Shown here in pieces: positions 1-9,425 of a DNA stretch of 64,000 nt. The stretch is from G963665005 sp963665005. GTDB lineage: Bacteria > Bacillota > Clostridia > Christensenellales > SZUA-584. The notes under the pieces were generated by a model, which was not told where the DNA came from, searched no databases, and saw nothing but the letters and a program-made list of their open reading frames with translations. The stretch is from NCBI GenBank assembly GCA_963665005.2, contig CAXXTQ010000001.1:1240001-1304000 (forward strand), read 5' to 3'. A program made the translations under genes and the position numbers. Each line of letters opens with the position of its first letter. The first letter of the stretch is position 1.

Positions 1-1
1 G

Positions 2-433
2 CAGATATCAATATCATTGATTGGCAATTTAATAAGCGATAAGCATTTTAACCCGGATTCTTGCTGGCTTAAAACAAGAAAATGGGAAGATGGCGGCAGA
101 TTTTATAAGCGTATATTTAAAGTGCATAGATGGAAGCACCTTATTCCCGACGGTGCGAAAGCATATAAACAGGGATTTCGAAAAAAGAATATAAGAAGCT
201 TAGATACAGTATACCTAAAAGCATTTATTGCAGAAACAGGCAGAGCGGAAATTTTTCATTGGTTACAGATATTACCGTTTTGGGTGTTTGGATTATGGAG
301 CCCTCCTTTTGTTATATGGGTTATGCTGGGTTACGCCGTTATTGTCAACCTGCCTTGTATTATTACACAAAGATATAATCGTCCAAGACTTATTGCTGGT
401 TATAAATATATTTTAAACAAGCAAAGCAAATAA
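2..433 (+). CDS. Glycosyl-diaponeurosporenoate acyltransferase-like membrane protein, 5' end outside window
   Basis: The reading frame is open to the left window edge, so the N-terminus is missing; a TTG at 17 is only the first possible start inside the window. The visible part has a basic segment (KWKHLIPDGAK-like, about residues 38-47), an acidic/basic stretch with RAEIFHWLQILPFW, and two hydrophobic segments followed by NLPCIITQRYNR. This pattern resembles the C-terminal part of the CrtO-type glycosyl-4,4'-diaponeurosporenoate acyltransferase family of Bacillota, integral membrane acyltransferases. No carotenoid gene is visible nearby, so the acceptor is unknown. The family call rests on motif memory and is moderate. 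Confidence 0.6.
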   Translation, partial: QISISLIGNLISDKHFNPDSCWLKTRKWEDGGRFYKRIFKVHRWKHLIPDGAKAYKQGFRKKNIRSLDTVYLKAFIAETGRAEIFHWLQILPFWVFGLWSPPFVIWVMLGYAVIVNLPCIITQRYNRPRLIAGYKYILNKQSK

Positions 434-770
434 GAAAAGCGATGTTTTAAATAAAATTGCTGGAGGCAGGCGCTGCATATATAACAATACACACAAAATT
501 CATCAAAAAAGCTTTATGATTTGCGGATTATAATCGTTAACATTGACAAAAAAAATGGAGAAATCTATAATATTAATAGAAAAGCGGCTAAATTGACAAG
601 TAAATATAGTCAGGCAAGGAACTTTCGCTTTTATATTATAAGCGCCTGCGCGAAAGGGAGCCAGCGGTGCACCGGCCTTATGGTAGAATTTCTGCATTAT
701 GGCTGTTTTTTTATTATTGGTGAACGGTTTTTGATTATTGTGAGGAATAAAATAATAGGAGCATTCTGAA
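434..770 (+). other. Intergenic region with promoter and long leader of the acyl-CoA synthetase gene
   Basis: No convincing gene lies here. It holds a perfect promoter (543-571) and a leader of about 195 nt. The leader contains arms CTTTCGC and GCGAAAG (about 622-656), which could fold into a hairpin. An 82-codon frame at 521-769 starts upstream of the promoter's -10 box and has no recognisable content, so I do not call it. Confidence 0.5.
543..571 (+). promoter_or_regulatory. Sigma-A type promoter, perfect consensus
   Basis: TTGACA at 543-548 and TATAAT at 566-571 are separated by exactly 17 bases. It points at the acyl-CoA synthetase gene starting at 771. Confidence 0.75.
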
Positions 771-2465
771 ATGAAATATAAAAACTACAAACCCGAAAGA
801 TTTAAAGACATACGGCAGCTTGTCAAATATGCTTCAAACCAGCATAGCGATTTGGTGGCCTTTAAAGAAATTGACCGTGCAAACAATAAGATTTTAGAAT
901 ATTCCTATACCAGATTGGAAATGGATATTAACGCTCTTGGAACCGCGATGTTAAAGATGGGTATGGATGGTTATCATATTGCGTTATTGTCTGAAAGCAG
1001 ATACGATTGGGTGCTGAGTTTTTTGACGATTATGTGCGGTGTAGGCGTTGCTGTTCCTTTAGATAAAGAGCTTCCTAATAAAGATTTAGCTTTGCTGCTT
1101 AAAAGAAGCGACTCGGATGCTGTTATTTGCTCGGAAACTTTTGTTCCTATTATTACAGATATACTGCAGGAATGTCCAAATATAAAAGTTGTAATCGTAA
1201 TGGATTCCGTCAAAGAGCACAGCGATTTTTATGACATTCGAGATTTGATTGAGCAGGGGCAAAAAATATTAAGTCAAGGGGACACTTCATACATAGATAA
1301 AAAAATAGATCCGGAGGGAATGTGCGAAATAATATACACTTCGGGAACAACAGGCGCTAATAAAGGCGTTATGTTAAGCCAAAAAAACATAATGTCCGAC
1401 CTGTTTGCTTTTATGCATTATATCAAGGTGCCTTCAGTCAGCTTCTCTGTGCTGCCGATTCACCACTCTTTTGAAAGCACCTGTAATATTTTCGGTGTTA
1501 TTTATAAAGGGAAAACTCTTTGTTTTAATGACAGCTTAAAATATCTTATGAAAAATATTGCGCTTTTCAAGCCCGGAATGGCACTTATGGTGCCCTTGTT
1601 TTTAGAAACAATGTATAAGCGTATTTGGGAAGAAGCCAAAAAAGAAGGATTGGACAAGCGATTAAAATTTGGCATATTCATAAGCAATATACTAAGAAAA
1701 ATAGGTATTGATAAAAGACGATTCTTTTTCAAGCCCGTACTGGATAAGTTCGGCGGCAATCTTGAACAGATAGTGTGCGGCGGGGCACCGCTTAGGACAG
1801 AGCTTATCAAAAACTTTGAAGAAATCGGAATAAATATTATAAACGGATACGGTATTACCGAGTGCTCTCCCGTAATATCGGCAAATGCTTCGGCTTGGAA
1901 AAAGCTTGGCAGCGTCGGCAAGGTACTGCCGGGCTGCGAAGTCCGCATTTCGGAGCCGGACAGCGAAGGAAATGGCGAGATTCAGGTAAAAAGCGATATT
2001 GTCATGCTAGGCTACTATAAAGACGAAAAGAGTACAAAAGAAGTTTTAGCGCAAGACGGTTTTTTTTCGACCGGAGACCTCGGGCACCTCGATAAAGACA
2101 ATTTTTTATACATTACAGGACGCAAAAAGAATCTTATAATATTGCCGAACGGCAAAAATATCTGTCCTGAAGAAATTGAAGAAGCGATCGGAACTATTCC
2201 TTTAGTCAAAGAAGTTATGGTATATGCGAATGAAGATAATATGATTTCTGCCGATATTTTCATAGACGAGCAATATTTAAAAGATAATAAAATACTTGAT
2301 GCGAAAAATGCTCTTGATACACAAATACGCAAGATAAACAATGCTCTTCCTGTGTATAAAAGGATTAATGATGTGAACATTATAGATAAAGAGTTCGAAA
2401 AGACTACAACAAAAAAAATAAAAAGATATAAAGCAATGAAAAGAAAAATGAACACGGGCGTTTAA
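771..2465 (+). CDS. AMP-forming long-chain acyl-CoA synthetase
   Basis: This 564-residue protein belongs to the ANL (adenylate-forming) superfamily and should activate a fatty or other carboxylic acid to acyl-AMP and then acyl-CoA in the cytoplasm. The P-loop motif YTSGTTGANKG lies at about residues 188-198, the adenylate-binding STGDLG motif at about 432, the hinge GRKKNLI at about 449, and the catalytic C-terminal lysine region TTTKKIKRYK at about 545. Full family length. The start ATG follows AGGAGCATTCTGAA. It stands alone under its own promoter, so the physiological acid is unknown. Long-chain acids are the best guess from the FadD/LCFA-like hinge and C-terminal region. Confidence 0.85.
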   Translation: MKYKNYKPERFKDIRQLVKYASNQHSDLVAFKEIDRANNKILEYSYTRLEMDINALGTAMLKMGMDGYHIALLSESRYDWVLSFLTIMCGVGVAVPLDKELPNKDLALLLKRSDSDAVICSETFVPIITDILQECPNIKVVIVMDSVKEHSDFYDIRDLIEQGQKILSQGDTSYIDKKIDPEGMCEIIYTSGTTGANKGVMLSQKNIMSDLFAFMHYIKVPSVSFSVLPIHHSFESTCNIFGVIYKGKTLCFNDSLKYLMKNIALFKPGMALMVPLFLETMYKRIWEEAKKEGLDKRLKFGIFISNILRKIGIDKRRFFFKPVLDKFGGNLEQIVCGGAPLRTELIKNFEEIGINIINGYGITECSPVISANASAWKKLGSVGKVLPGCEVRISEPDSEGNGEIQVKSDIVMLGYYKDEKSTKEVLAQDGFFSTGDLGHLDKDNFLYITGRKKNLIILPNGKNICPEEIEEAIGTIPLVKEVMVYANEDNMISADIFIDEQYLKDNKILDAKNALDTQIRKINNALPVYKRINDVNIIDKEFEKTTTKKIKRYKAMKRKMNTGV

Positions 2466-2503
2466 TAAGAAAATTCTGCTTTAAAAGAGTTAAGCGGCAT
2501 TAT

Positions 2504-2526
2504 ACAGCAAGCTTCTGGCTTGCTGT
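2504..2526 (+). terminator. Hairpin after the acyl-CoA synthetase gene
   Basis: Perfect 9-bp stem, ACAGCAAGC and GCTTGCTGT with a 5-base loop. There is no long T-run after it, so termination strength is uncertain. Confidence 0.45.
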
Positions 2527-2610
2527 TAAAACTTAGAGACACAAACGGAATAGCATATTTTTTTGGTATTATAATAAAAGGTGCGAATTTATCGGTAAAT
2601 ATGATAGCGT

Positions 2611-2820
2611 CTATTTTCCTAAATATTTCAACGCTTCATAAACTAAAAAGACAGGCCATACGATAGCTTTTAAAAAGCCTAATACACCTATCCAAAAAGT
2701 GGTGGCTATAGAAATATAGTATATTGCTGCACCTATGAATCCCAAGCCATAGACCGCACTTGACGGTGCGCATTTGCCGCTTTTTTTTGAGCAGCTGGTT
2801 TTTTCGGTAGTATCATTCAT
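2611..2820 (-). CDS. Small conserved membrane protein
   Basis: A 69-residue protein. The start ATG (2818-2820 on the minus strand) sits 7 bases after GGAGGA, which is why I prefer it over an upstream in-frame ATG at 2871. The N-terminus is polar and cysteine-bearing (SCSKKSGKCAPS), followed by YGLGFIGAAIYYI and a second hydrophobic segment ending FLVYEALKYL. I recall similar GLGFIGA...AIVWPxFLVY proteins in many anaerobes, always without a function. Two membrane segments are likely. Transcribed alone, convergent with the preceding gene. Confidence 0.65.
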   Translation of the reverse strand: MNDTTEKTSCSKKSGKCAPSSAVYGLGFIGAAIYYISIATTFWIGVLGFLKAIVWPVFLVYEALKYLGK

Positions 2821-3055
2821 GAAACAATCCTCCATTAAATATATATGCTTGTGATGCAAACCTAATTCCATGGTAAGTTATGTAAAAATAATTGTCAAGA
2901 TGCCAATATGCAATTTTAATATTTTTCAAGATAAGATATTTGGTGTTTCTTTCTGATATTTTTACATAAAGTATTTTGTATTTGGCTTTTAGGTATGCAA
3001 AAATCTCATAAAGTGGTATATTTATTATATATTTAAATAGAAAATGTGAGAAACT

Positions 3056-4618
3056 ATGATTAAAAAAATAGTTATTTACAGCATAATTTTTTTTCTGGTA
3101 ACCAGTTTAGTATTTTTTGTTATCGCCGCTTTTGTACAAAAAAGAATAAATGAAGACAAAACGTCGCACGCCATAGACAGCGAAGCAATGCTTATACAAG
3201 CGGAAAAAAGCATTATTTCGGGCGAAATCAGCAAAATAGTAAATGACCTTGAATTTTCTGCACAAATCTTGCTTGAATACGGTTTTAAAGACGGAAATTT
3301 AGATATAGTAAAAAATATATGGGTAGATTTTTCTGATAAAAAACAGGCTTATGACCAAATCAGATATATTGATGCGCAAGGATTAGAACAAATCCGTATC
3401 AATAATAATAAAGGGGAAGTCGAGTTAGTTGAACCTAAAGACCTTCAGGATAAAAGCGACAGGTATTATTTTATAGATACAATGGCGCTGCAAAAAGGAC
3501 AGATTTATATTTCGCGTTTTGATCTGAACATTGAGAACGGAGAATTAGAACTGCCTATAAAACCGATGATACGTATTGCTACTCCCGTTTTTGATAAATC
3601 GGGGCAATCTATTGGTATGGTTATACTAAACTATTGCGCGAGAGGCCTTCTCGAAAATTTCACGAAAATTGCAGGAACGCGTCACGGAGATATTTTTCTG
3701 CTTAACGAGGACGGTTACTGGATATCAAAAAGCGATGACGAAAGCTATGAATGGGCGTTTATGTATGAAGATAAACAAGATATCAAGTTTTCAAAATTTT
3801 ATCCAAAGGAATGGGAAGAGGTAGCGGCCAATCAGAAAGGCACAATCAAATCGGATAACGGTGACTTTATTTATACAGAAATAATCCCCATGGACGATGA
3901 TACTGGCAGCTTTATTCTCGGCGAGGGTAACTGGACAGTGATGTCATATATATCTCCGGAGGTAATAAAAGAGGAACAGTTTTATACGACATTCGAAGAA
4001 AACTTAATATATGTTATTAGAACACAGCCATTTGGATTTTTGGCGATACTAATAATATCAGTTCTTGTTTCTATGCTTCTCGTTTTGGGTAAACAATCAA
4101 GAGACCGTATACGTTATTTTTCGGAATACGATACAATGACAAAAGTGTACAACAGGCGTGCGGGGCTTGAGATTCTTGCGAAACTTTATAAAGAAGCACA
4201 TAAGAAAAAGGAGAATTTATCCGTCTGCTTTATAGATATAAACGGACTAAAGCAAGTTAATGATAATTTAGGGCATGATATGGGGGACGAACTGCTTATT
4301 ACTGTAGCAGATTGTATCAGATTAAGCAGCAGAAAGTCGGATTATTTTGCAAGGCTCGGCGGAGACGAATTTTTGCTTATACTTCCGGGAAGCGATAAGA
4401 ATACGGCAGAAACAGTCTGGCAGCGCGCAAAAACTGCTATAGACGAGGTTAATAATACTCAGGACAGAGCTTATACCGTAAGTGTAAGCCATGGAATTGC
4501 GCAGTTTGAGTTCTCGGCAAACGAGCATATCGATGATATTTTGAATATAGCCGATAAACGAATGTATGTCGAGAAAAAGCGAATCAAAAAAGATTTACAG
4601 GTGCTTAAAAAAGCATAA
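3056..4618 (+). CDS. Membrane-bound diguanylate cyclase with extracytoplasmic sensor
   Basis: A 520-residue protein predicted to make cyclic di-GMP. Layout: membrane segment at about residues 5-27, a large extracytoplasmic region (about 35-315) of dCACHE type, a second membrane segment (about 322-343), then a GGDEF domain (about 355-515). The active-site loop RLGGDEF is intact at about residues 431-437. An RKSD motif stands five residues upstream of GGDEF, matching the RxxD inhibitory product-binding site, so feedback inhibition is likely. The signal sensed is unknown. No EAL or PilZ partner is visible in the window. Confidence 0.88.
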   Translation: MIKKIVIYSIIFFLVTSLVFFVIAAFVQKRINEDKTSHAIDSEAMLIQAEKSIISGEISKIVNDLEFSAQILLEYGFKDGNLDIVKNIWVDFSDKKQAYDQIRYIDAQGLEQIRINNNKGEVELVEPKDLQDKSDRYYFIDTMALQKGQIYISRFDLNIENGELELPIKPMIRIATPVFDKSGQSIGMVILNYCARGLLENFTKIAGTRHGDIFLLNEDGYWISKSDDESYEWAFMYEDKQDIKFSKFYPKEWEEVAANQKGTIKSDNGDFIYTEIIPMDDDTGSFILGEGNWTVMSYISPEVIKEEQFYTTFEENLIYVIRTQPFGFLAILIISVLVSMLLVLGKQSRDRIRYFSEYDTMTKVYNRRAGLEILAKLYKEAHKKKENLSVCFIDINGLKQVNDNLGHDMGDELLITVADCIRLSSRKSDYFARLGGDEFLLILPGSDKNTAETVWQRAKTAIDEVNNTQDRAYTVSVSHGIAQFEFSANEHIDDILNIADKRMYVEKKRIKKDLQVLKKA

Positions 4619-4734
4619 ATTTAAATCGTTGCTGTTCGATACAAGAGAAGAAATGAAGGCGGATACTGGGTTTATGCAGAAACTCCGCAGTAGATTGAAC
4701 ATTAATTTATTTGATTGTTTTTTAAGCCATCAAG

Positions 4735-4766
4735 GCAAAAAGGCGTTCTTGCAAAACGTCTTTTTT
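4735..4766 (+). terminator. Rho-independent terminator after the diguanylate cyclase gene
   Basis: AAGGCGTT pairs with AAACGTCTT (one G-U pair) and is followed by TTTTTT. Confidence 0.65.
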
Positions 4767-4810
4767 AAAAATAATTTTACTTAATACTTACATTAAAGAC
4801 ACCGCATAAT

Positions 4811-4839
4811 TTTAGTTATAACTTTTTATATGCTATAAT
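4811..4839 (+). promoter_or_regulatory. Extended -10 promoter for the trehalose operon
   Basis: TGCTATAAT (extended TGn plus perfect TATAAT at 4834-4839) with a poor -35 (TTTAGT, 4811-4816) at 17-base spacing. The next gene starts at 4914 after AGGAGGA. Confidence 0.55.
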
Positions 4840-4913
4840 AAGAATTGCTATTGTGTTTTTTACATAAAATAATTTTATTTTTTTATAAGTTTTTAAATTT
4901 TTTAGGAGGAATA

Positions 4914-7094
4914 ATGAGTAAAACAATTTTTATTTCAAACCGGCTTCCGGTTACGGTAAAAAAAGAAAATCAGGAAATTGAATACGAAAAAAGCATAGGA
5001 GGCCTTGCTACAGGTTTAAAAAGCTATCACGAACGCTCTAACAGCGTATGGGTCGGATGGCCCGGCATAACCAACGAAAAACTCAGTTCGAGAGACCAAA
5101 AGAGTATCGCTAAAGACCTTGAGAAAGAATATAAATGCCTTCCTGTATTTATGTCGGAGGAAGAAATTGAACAGTTTTATTATGGATTTTGCAACAAAAC
5201 TATTTGGCCGCTGTTTCATTATTTTTCTAATAAAGCAGAATATGATATAGATCTTTGGCAGGCTTACGTAGATGTAAATGAAAAGTTTTTCAAAAAGACA
5301 GAGCCCATTATAGAAGAAAATGATACTATATGGATTCATGATTACCAATTAATGCTGCTGCCCAAAATGATTAAAGATAAGTACCCGAATACAAAAATCG
5401 GTTTTTTTCTGCATATACCTTTTCCTTCTTTCGAGATTTTTCGTTTACTGGTATGGCGCGAAGAGATTTTACTTGGACTGCTGGGGGCAGATTTAATTGG
5501 CCTGCATACTTATGATTACGTGCGGCACTTTTTAAGCAGTGTCCGCCGCCTGCTTGGATTTGAGAACAGCCTTAACCGCATCACGTATGAAGACAGGTAT
5601 GTGCAGGTAGAGGCTTTTCCTATGGGAATCGATTATGCACGTTTCACAAAACAATATGATACCAAGCAGTTTCATGCCGAGGTTCGCCAGATAACAAGCA
5701 ATACTCAGGGCGAAAAGGTGATACTTTCTATTGACCGGCTTGATTACACAAAAGGTATTCCCGAACGTATCCGGGCTTTTGATAATTTTCTCTGCGAGAA
5801 TCCCGAATATAAGGGAAAGGTAAGGTTCCATTTAATAGTCGCTCCTTCAAGAGTTGCCGTAGATACGTATGAAGAGCTTCGCAGCGAGATTACAGAACTT
5901 GTTGGAGAAGTAAACGGCAAACACGGAACGGTCGGATGGATGCCCATATGGTTCTATTTTCAATCGTTTTCTCAAGAAAGCCTGATAGCTTTATATAAAT
6001 ATTCTGATGTCTTGCTGGTAACTCCTCTTCGCGACGGCATGAACTTAGTCTCAAAGGAATATATCGCAGCAAGGACGGATTTTGAAGGTATGGTAGTTAT
6101 AAGCGAAACGGCGGGTGCGGCAAGCGAGATAGGCGAAGTCGTTGTCGTTAACGCAAACGACGGAGATGCTATTTCGCGAGGTATTAAAACGGCGCTTGAA
6201 ATGCCTCGTGAAGAAAAAATAGCTATCAATAAGATTTTGCATAAAAGATTGAAAAGATATAATGTAGATTTTTGGGCGGAAGAGTTTATTGAAGCGGTTA
6301 GTCGTGCAGTCAAGGAATCGGAGCAGAAAGTGACTCGAAATATCGATCAGAACAAAGCTTTGGTAGCGGATGCATATGGAAAAGCAAAAAAACGTATTAT
6401 TTTTCTTGATTATGACGGCACTTTGGTTGGTTTTAAGTCAATTCCTCAGCAGGCAAAACCCGACCCCGAGCTAAAGAGAATTCTCTTTAATTTGGTGGAT
6501 GACCCGAAAAACACTGTAGTCATAGTATCGGGAAGAGACCGTTATGCGCTTGAAGATTGGCTGGGAGACCTGCGGTTATACATGCTTGCTGCTCACGGGC
6601 TTTGGCGCCGTGAACAGGACGGAGAATGGAAAATGACTGCTCCGCTCGATAACAGTTGGAAAGAAATGATCAGCAACATTCTTCAGATGTACACAGACCG
6701 TATGCCGGGCGCGCTGATAGAAGAAAAAGATTATTCGCTGGCGTTTCATTATAGGCAATGCGAGCCGGATATGGTAAAGATGAAATTAGGTGAGGTGCGG
6801 TCTGCGCTTTCGTCAACTATACAATCTATGAGCCTTGGAATACAAGAAGGAAACAAAGTGCTGGAGATTAAAGACAACAGGGTAGACAAAGGGCAAAGCG
6901 CGGCTGCGTTTATTTATGATCAAGACTATGATTTTATTCTTGGAGTAGGCGATGACCGTACGGACGAAGATTTATTTAACGCATTACCGCAAGATGCTTT
7001 TTCCATTAAAATAGGCATGGGTAATACACATGCAAGATTTCGTCTGAGATCATGGAAATCAATGCGCGAATTGCTTAAGCTATTAACCAAATAA
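4914..7094 (+). CDS. otsAB: Bifunctional trehalose-6-phosphate synthase/phosphatase
   Basis: A 726-residue fusion. The N-terminal GT20 domain (about residues 1-465) makes trehalose 6-phosphate from UDP-glucose and glucose 6-phosphate: SIGGLATGL near residue 25, HDYQLMLLP near 142, RLDYTKGIPERI near 275 and PLRDGMNLVSKEY near 372. The C-terminal HAD phosphatase (about 490-725) has FLDYDGTL near 496 and GVGDDRTDEDLF near 678 and should release trehalose. The ATG at 4914 follows AGGAGGAATA; an upstream TTG frame is ignored. It heads an operon with a GH65 phosphorylase and a beta-phosphoglucomutase, so trehalose synthesis and phosphorolysis sit together. The fused form is more familiar in Bacteroidetes and eukaryotes than in clostridia (from memory). 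Confidence 0.93.
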   Translation: MSKTIFISNRLPVTVKKENQEIEYEKSIGGLATGLKSYHERSNSVWVGWPGITNEKLSSRDQKSIAKDLEKEYKCLPVFMSEEEIEQFYYGFCNKTIWPLFHYFSNKAEYDIDLWQAYVDVNEKFFKKTEPIIEENDTIWIHDYQLMLLPKMIKDKYPNTKIGFFLHIPFPSFEIFRLLVWREEILLGLLGADLIGLHTYDYVRHFLSSVRRLLGFENSLNRITYEDRYVQVEAFPMGIDYARFTKQYDTKQFHAEVRQITSNTQGEKVILSIDRLDYTKGIPERIRAFDNFLCENPEYKGKVRFHLIVAPSRVAVDTYEELRSEITELVGEVNGKHGTVGWMPIWFYFQSFSQESLIALYKYSDVLLVTPLRDGMNLVSKEYIAARTDFEGMVVISETAGAASEIGEVVVVNANDGDAISRGIKTALEMPREEKIAINKILHKRLKRYNVDFWAEEFIEAVSRAVKESEQKVTRNIDQNKALVADAYGKAKKRIIFLDYDGTLVGFKSIPQQAKPDPELKRILFNLVDDPKNTVVIVSGRDRYALEDWLGDLRLYMLAAHGLWRREQDGEWKMTAPLDNSWKEMISNILQMYTDRMPGALIEEKDYSLAFHYRQCEPDMVKMKLGEVRSALSSTIQSMSLGIQEGNKVLEIKDNRVDKGQSAAAFIYDQDYDFILGVGDDRTDEDLFNALPQDAFSIKIGMGNTHARFRLRSWKSMRELLKLLTK

Positions 7095-7125
7095 AAAAGG
7101 CAGAAAACAGCTATAGGGGTTGCGA

Positions 7126-9408
7126 ATGAACAAACCAGCTATTTATGAGATTAACGGCCTGAAACTGCATAATTATAACCTGCTGCTCAACGAAACGTTG
7201 TTTCACAATGCAAATGGGTATATTGGAGTGCGGTCGGCTTTCGAGGAAGGTTATCCCGAAGAGTATTCTACGATACGCGGCCAATATATTAACGGGTTTT
7301 ATGATTTTTCGCACACAAAGCAAGCGGAGAATATTTACGGCTTGGTCAAAGAAAAGCAGACATTGCTCAATATCGCTGATACTCAGTCTATAAAGATATA
7401 TTTTGATGACGAAGAATTCAGCATGTTTGAAGGAACGGTATTGTCGAGCAAAAGATGGGTAGATATGGATAAGGGCATCACGGGAAGAAACGTAGTATGG
7501 CGTTCGCCCGGGGGTAAAGAGGTTGATATAACCATTATCCGTATGGCATCTTTTTATCAATTATCTCTTTTTACCATTGACTGCAGTATTAAACCTATCA
7601 ATTTCTCAGGCGATGTGACTATAGAGTCATATCATAATGGTAAAGTCATGAACTTTTTTGACCCCGACGATCCGCGCAATGCTGATGAGGGTTATCAATA
7701 TCTGACTCCCGTTTCATGCAACATACAGTACGGCGCTTCGTATATTACGTCCACTACTTCAAAATCAGGTTTAGAAGTTTGCAGCTGCGTAAAGAATTTT
7801 CTGTCCGGCGAAAGCGAACGGCAGTTTATTATGGATAACAACAATGTTCAATGCCAGATGTCAACGGCCGCACAGCGCGGAGAAACTATTAAACTTTTAA
7901 AATACTGCGTTTTTGCTGATTCGTTGCGCACAGACGATTGTAAAGCGCACGCCGCCGCCCAAATGAAAAAAGCTCTTTCTATATCTCTAAAAGAAATATA
8001 TCAGCATCAGGAAGATTATTTAAGCGACTATTGGGAGAACTGTTATGTTGAAATCATGGGCGATGATGAATTGAATCTGGCGCTTAAATATAATCTTTTT
8101 CAGCTTATACAATCGGTCAGCAAAGACCAGTTCGGGTGCATTGCGACCAAAGGGCTTAGCGGCGAGGGGTATGAAGGGCATGTTTTCTGGGATTCGGAGA
8201 TGTACATACAGCCTGTGTTTAATATCACCAAGCCCGAGATAACAAAAAATTTGATTAACTTTCGATATGAGATTTTGGATATGGCCAAAGAAAACGCTAA
8301 AATACTGGGGCATAAAAAAGGTGCTTTGTATCCATGGAGAACGATAATGGGCAAGGAGTGTTCTGGGTATTTTCCGGCAGGTTCTGCGCAATATCATATA
8401 AACGGAGACGTTGCCTATTCTGTTATTAAATATTATATCGCTACAAAAGACGTTGATTTTATGCTCAGCAAAGGCGCGGAGATAATCTATGAAACGGCGA
8501 GGCTTTGGATGGATGCCGGCAATTTTTCTTCTGACGGAAAATTTCACATTAATGATGTAACCGGCCCCGATGAATATACGTGTATAGTAAACAATAATTA
8601 TTATACCAACGCTATAGCACAATTCCATTTGCAGTGGGCGGCAAAATTATATGTAAAGTTTGGAAAACTTACCGCCTTTAAGAAGATGCAAAAAAAGATA
8701 AAACTAAGACATACTGAACTTGCCGAATTTGAACTTGCGGCGCAAAGAATGCATCTTCCATACGACGATGAGCAGAAAATCAATCCGCAGGACGACTCGT
8801 TTTTCCAGAAAAAGTGCTGGGATATAACAACGATACCCAAAGAAAATTTCCCGCTGCTGCTGTATTACCACCCTCTGCATTTATACCGCCATCAAATATG
8901 CAAACAGCCCGACACCGTTTTATCACATTTCATTTTAGAAGATGCGCAGTCTCTCGAAACTATACGCAATTCTTATGAGTATTATGAAAAGATAACAACG
9001 CATGATTCTTCATTATCCGGTTGTATTTTCAGCATTATGGCGGCTAAGCTTGGCCTTGAAGACAAGGCTTTTAAATATTTCGGCAATTCTACCAAACTCG
9101 ATTTGCTGGATTTGCAGAGAAACACAAAAGACGGCATCCATACAGCGAACATGGGCGGCAACTATATGGCAATTATCTATGGATTCGGCGGATTTCGTCT
9201 AAAAGAAAACGGAATTTATTTTGCACCCATGCTTCCCAAAAAGTGGAGCGGTTACAGGTTCCGTATATGCTATGAGAATAGCCGCATATTAGTCGGCGTC
9301 AATCGTGAGGAATGCACTTTCTTTTTAGAATACGGAGATGAAAAAGAGATTCATGTATACGGGCAAACGTATCTTCTAAAAAATACGCTTACAGTAAAAA
9401 GGGTTTAA
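7126..9408 (+). CDS. GH65 family disaccharide phosphorylase (trehalose/maltose/kojibiose type)
   Basis: A 760-residue protein of glycoside hydrolase family 65, which phosphorolyses alpha-linked glucosides with inversion to give beta-glucose 1-phosphate. HVFWDSEMYIQP lies near residue 352. GPDEYT lies near residue 480 and carries the general acid glutamate. KQPDTVL near 593 belongs to the phosphate-site region. I start at ATG 7126, seven bases after AGGGG, rather than the TTG at 7120. It lies 31 bases after otsAB and 17 bases before the beta-phosphoglucomutase gene, which makes trehalose, or trehalose 6-phosphate, the most likely substrate. Maltose and kojibiose phosphorylases share this architecture, so the exact linkage is an inference. 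Confidence 0.85.
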   Translation: MNKPAIYEINGLKLHNYNLLLNETLFHNANGYIGVRSAFEEGYPEEYSTIRGQYINGFYDFSHTKQAENIYGLVKEKQTLLNIADTQSIKIYFDDEEFSMFEGTVLSSKRWVDMDKGITGRNVVWRSPGGKEVDITIIRMASFYQLSLFTIDCSIKPINFSGDVTIESYHNGKVMNFFDPDDPRNADEGYQYLTPVSCNIQYGASYITSTTSKSGLEVCSCVKNFLSGESERQFIMDNNNVQCQMSTAAQRGETIKLLKYCVFADSLRTDDCKAHAAAQMKKALSISLKEIYQHQEDYLSDYWENCYVEIMGDDELNLALKYNLFQLIQSVSKDQFGCIATKGLSGEGYEGHVFWDSEMYIQPVFNITKPEITKNLINFRYEILDMAKENAKILGHKKGALYPWRTIMGKECSGYFPAGSAQYHINGDVAYSVIKYYIATKDVDFMLSKGAEIIYETARLWMDAGNFSSDGKFHINDVTGPDEYTCIVNNNYYTNAIAQFHLQWAAKLYVKFGKLTAFKKMQKKIKLRHTELAEFELAAQRMHLPYDDEQKINPQDDSFFQKKCWDITTIPKENFPLLLYYHPLHLYRHQICKQPDTVLSHFILEDAQSLETIRNSYEYYEKITTHDSSLSGCIFSIMAAKLGLEDKAFKYFGNSTKLDLLDLQRNTKDGIHTANMGGNYMAIIYGFGGFRLKENGIYFAPMLPKKWSGYRFRICYENSRILVGVNREECTFFLEYGDEKEIHVYGQTYLLKNTLTVKRV

Positions 9409-9425
9409 AACGGGAGGATTATCAG

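Noticed and set aside
521..769. 82-codon frame before the acyl-CoA synthetase gene
   Set aside because: It begins upstream of the promoter -10 box, has no ribosome site and no recognisable composition; more likely leader DNA.
4566..4784. Frame overlapping the end of the diguanylate cyclase gene
   Set aside because: Runs through the terminator and lacks its own start signals.
8020..8628. Minus-strand frame of 202 codons opposite the GH65 gene
   Set aside because: No start signal, no family motifs; fully inside a conserved gene.
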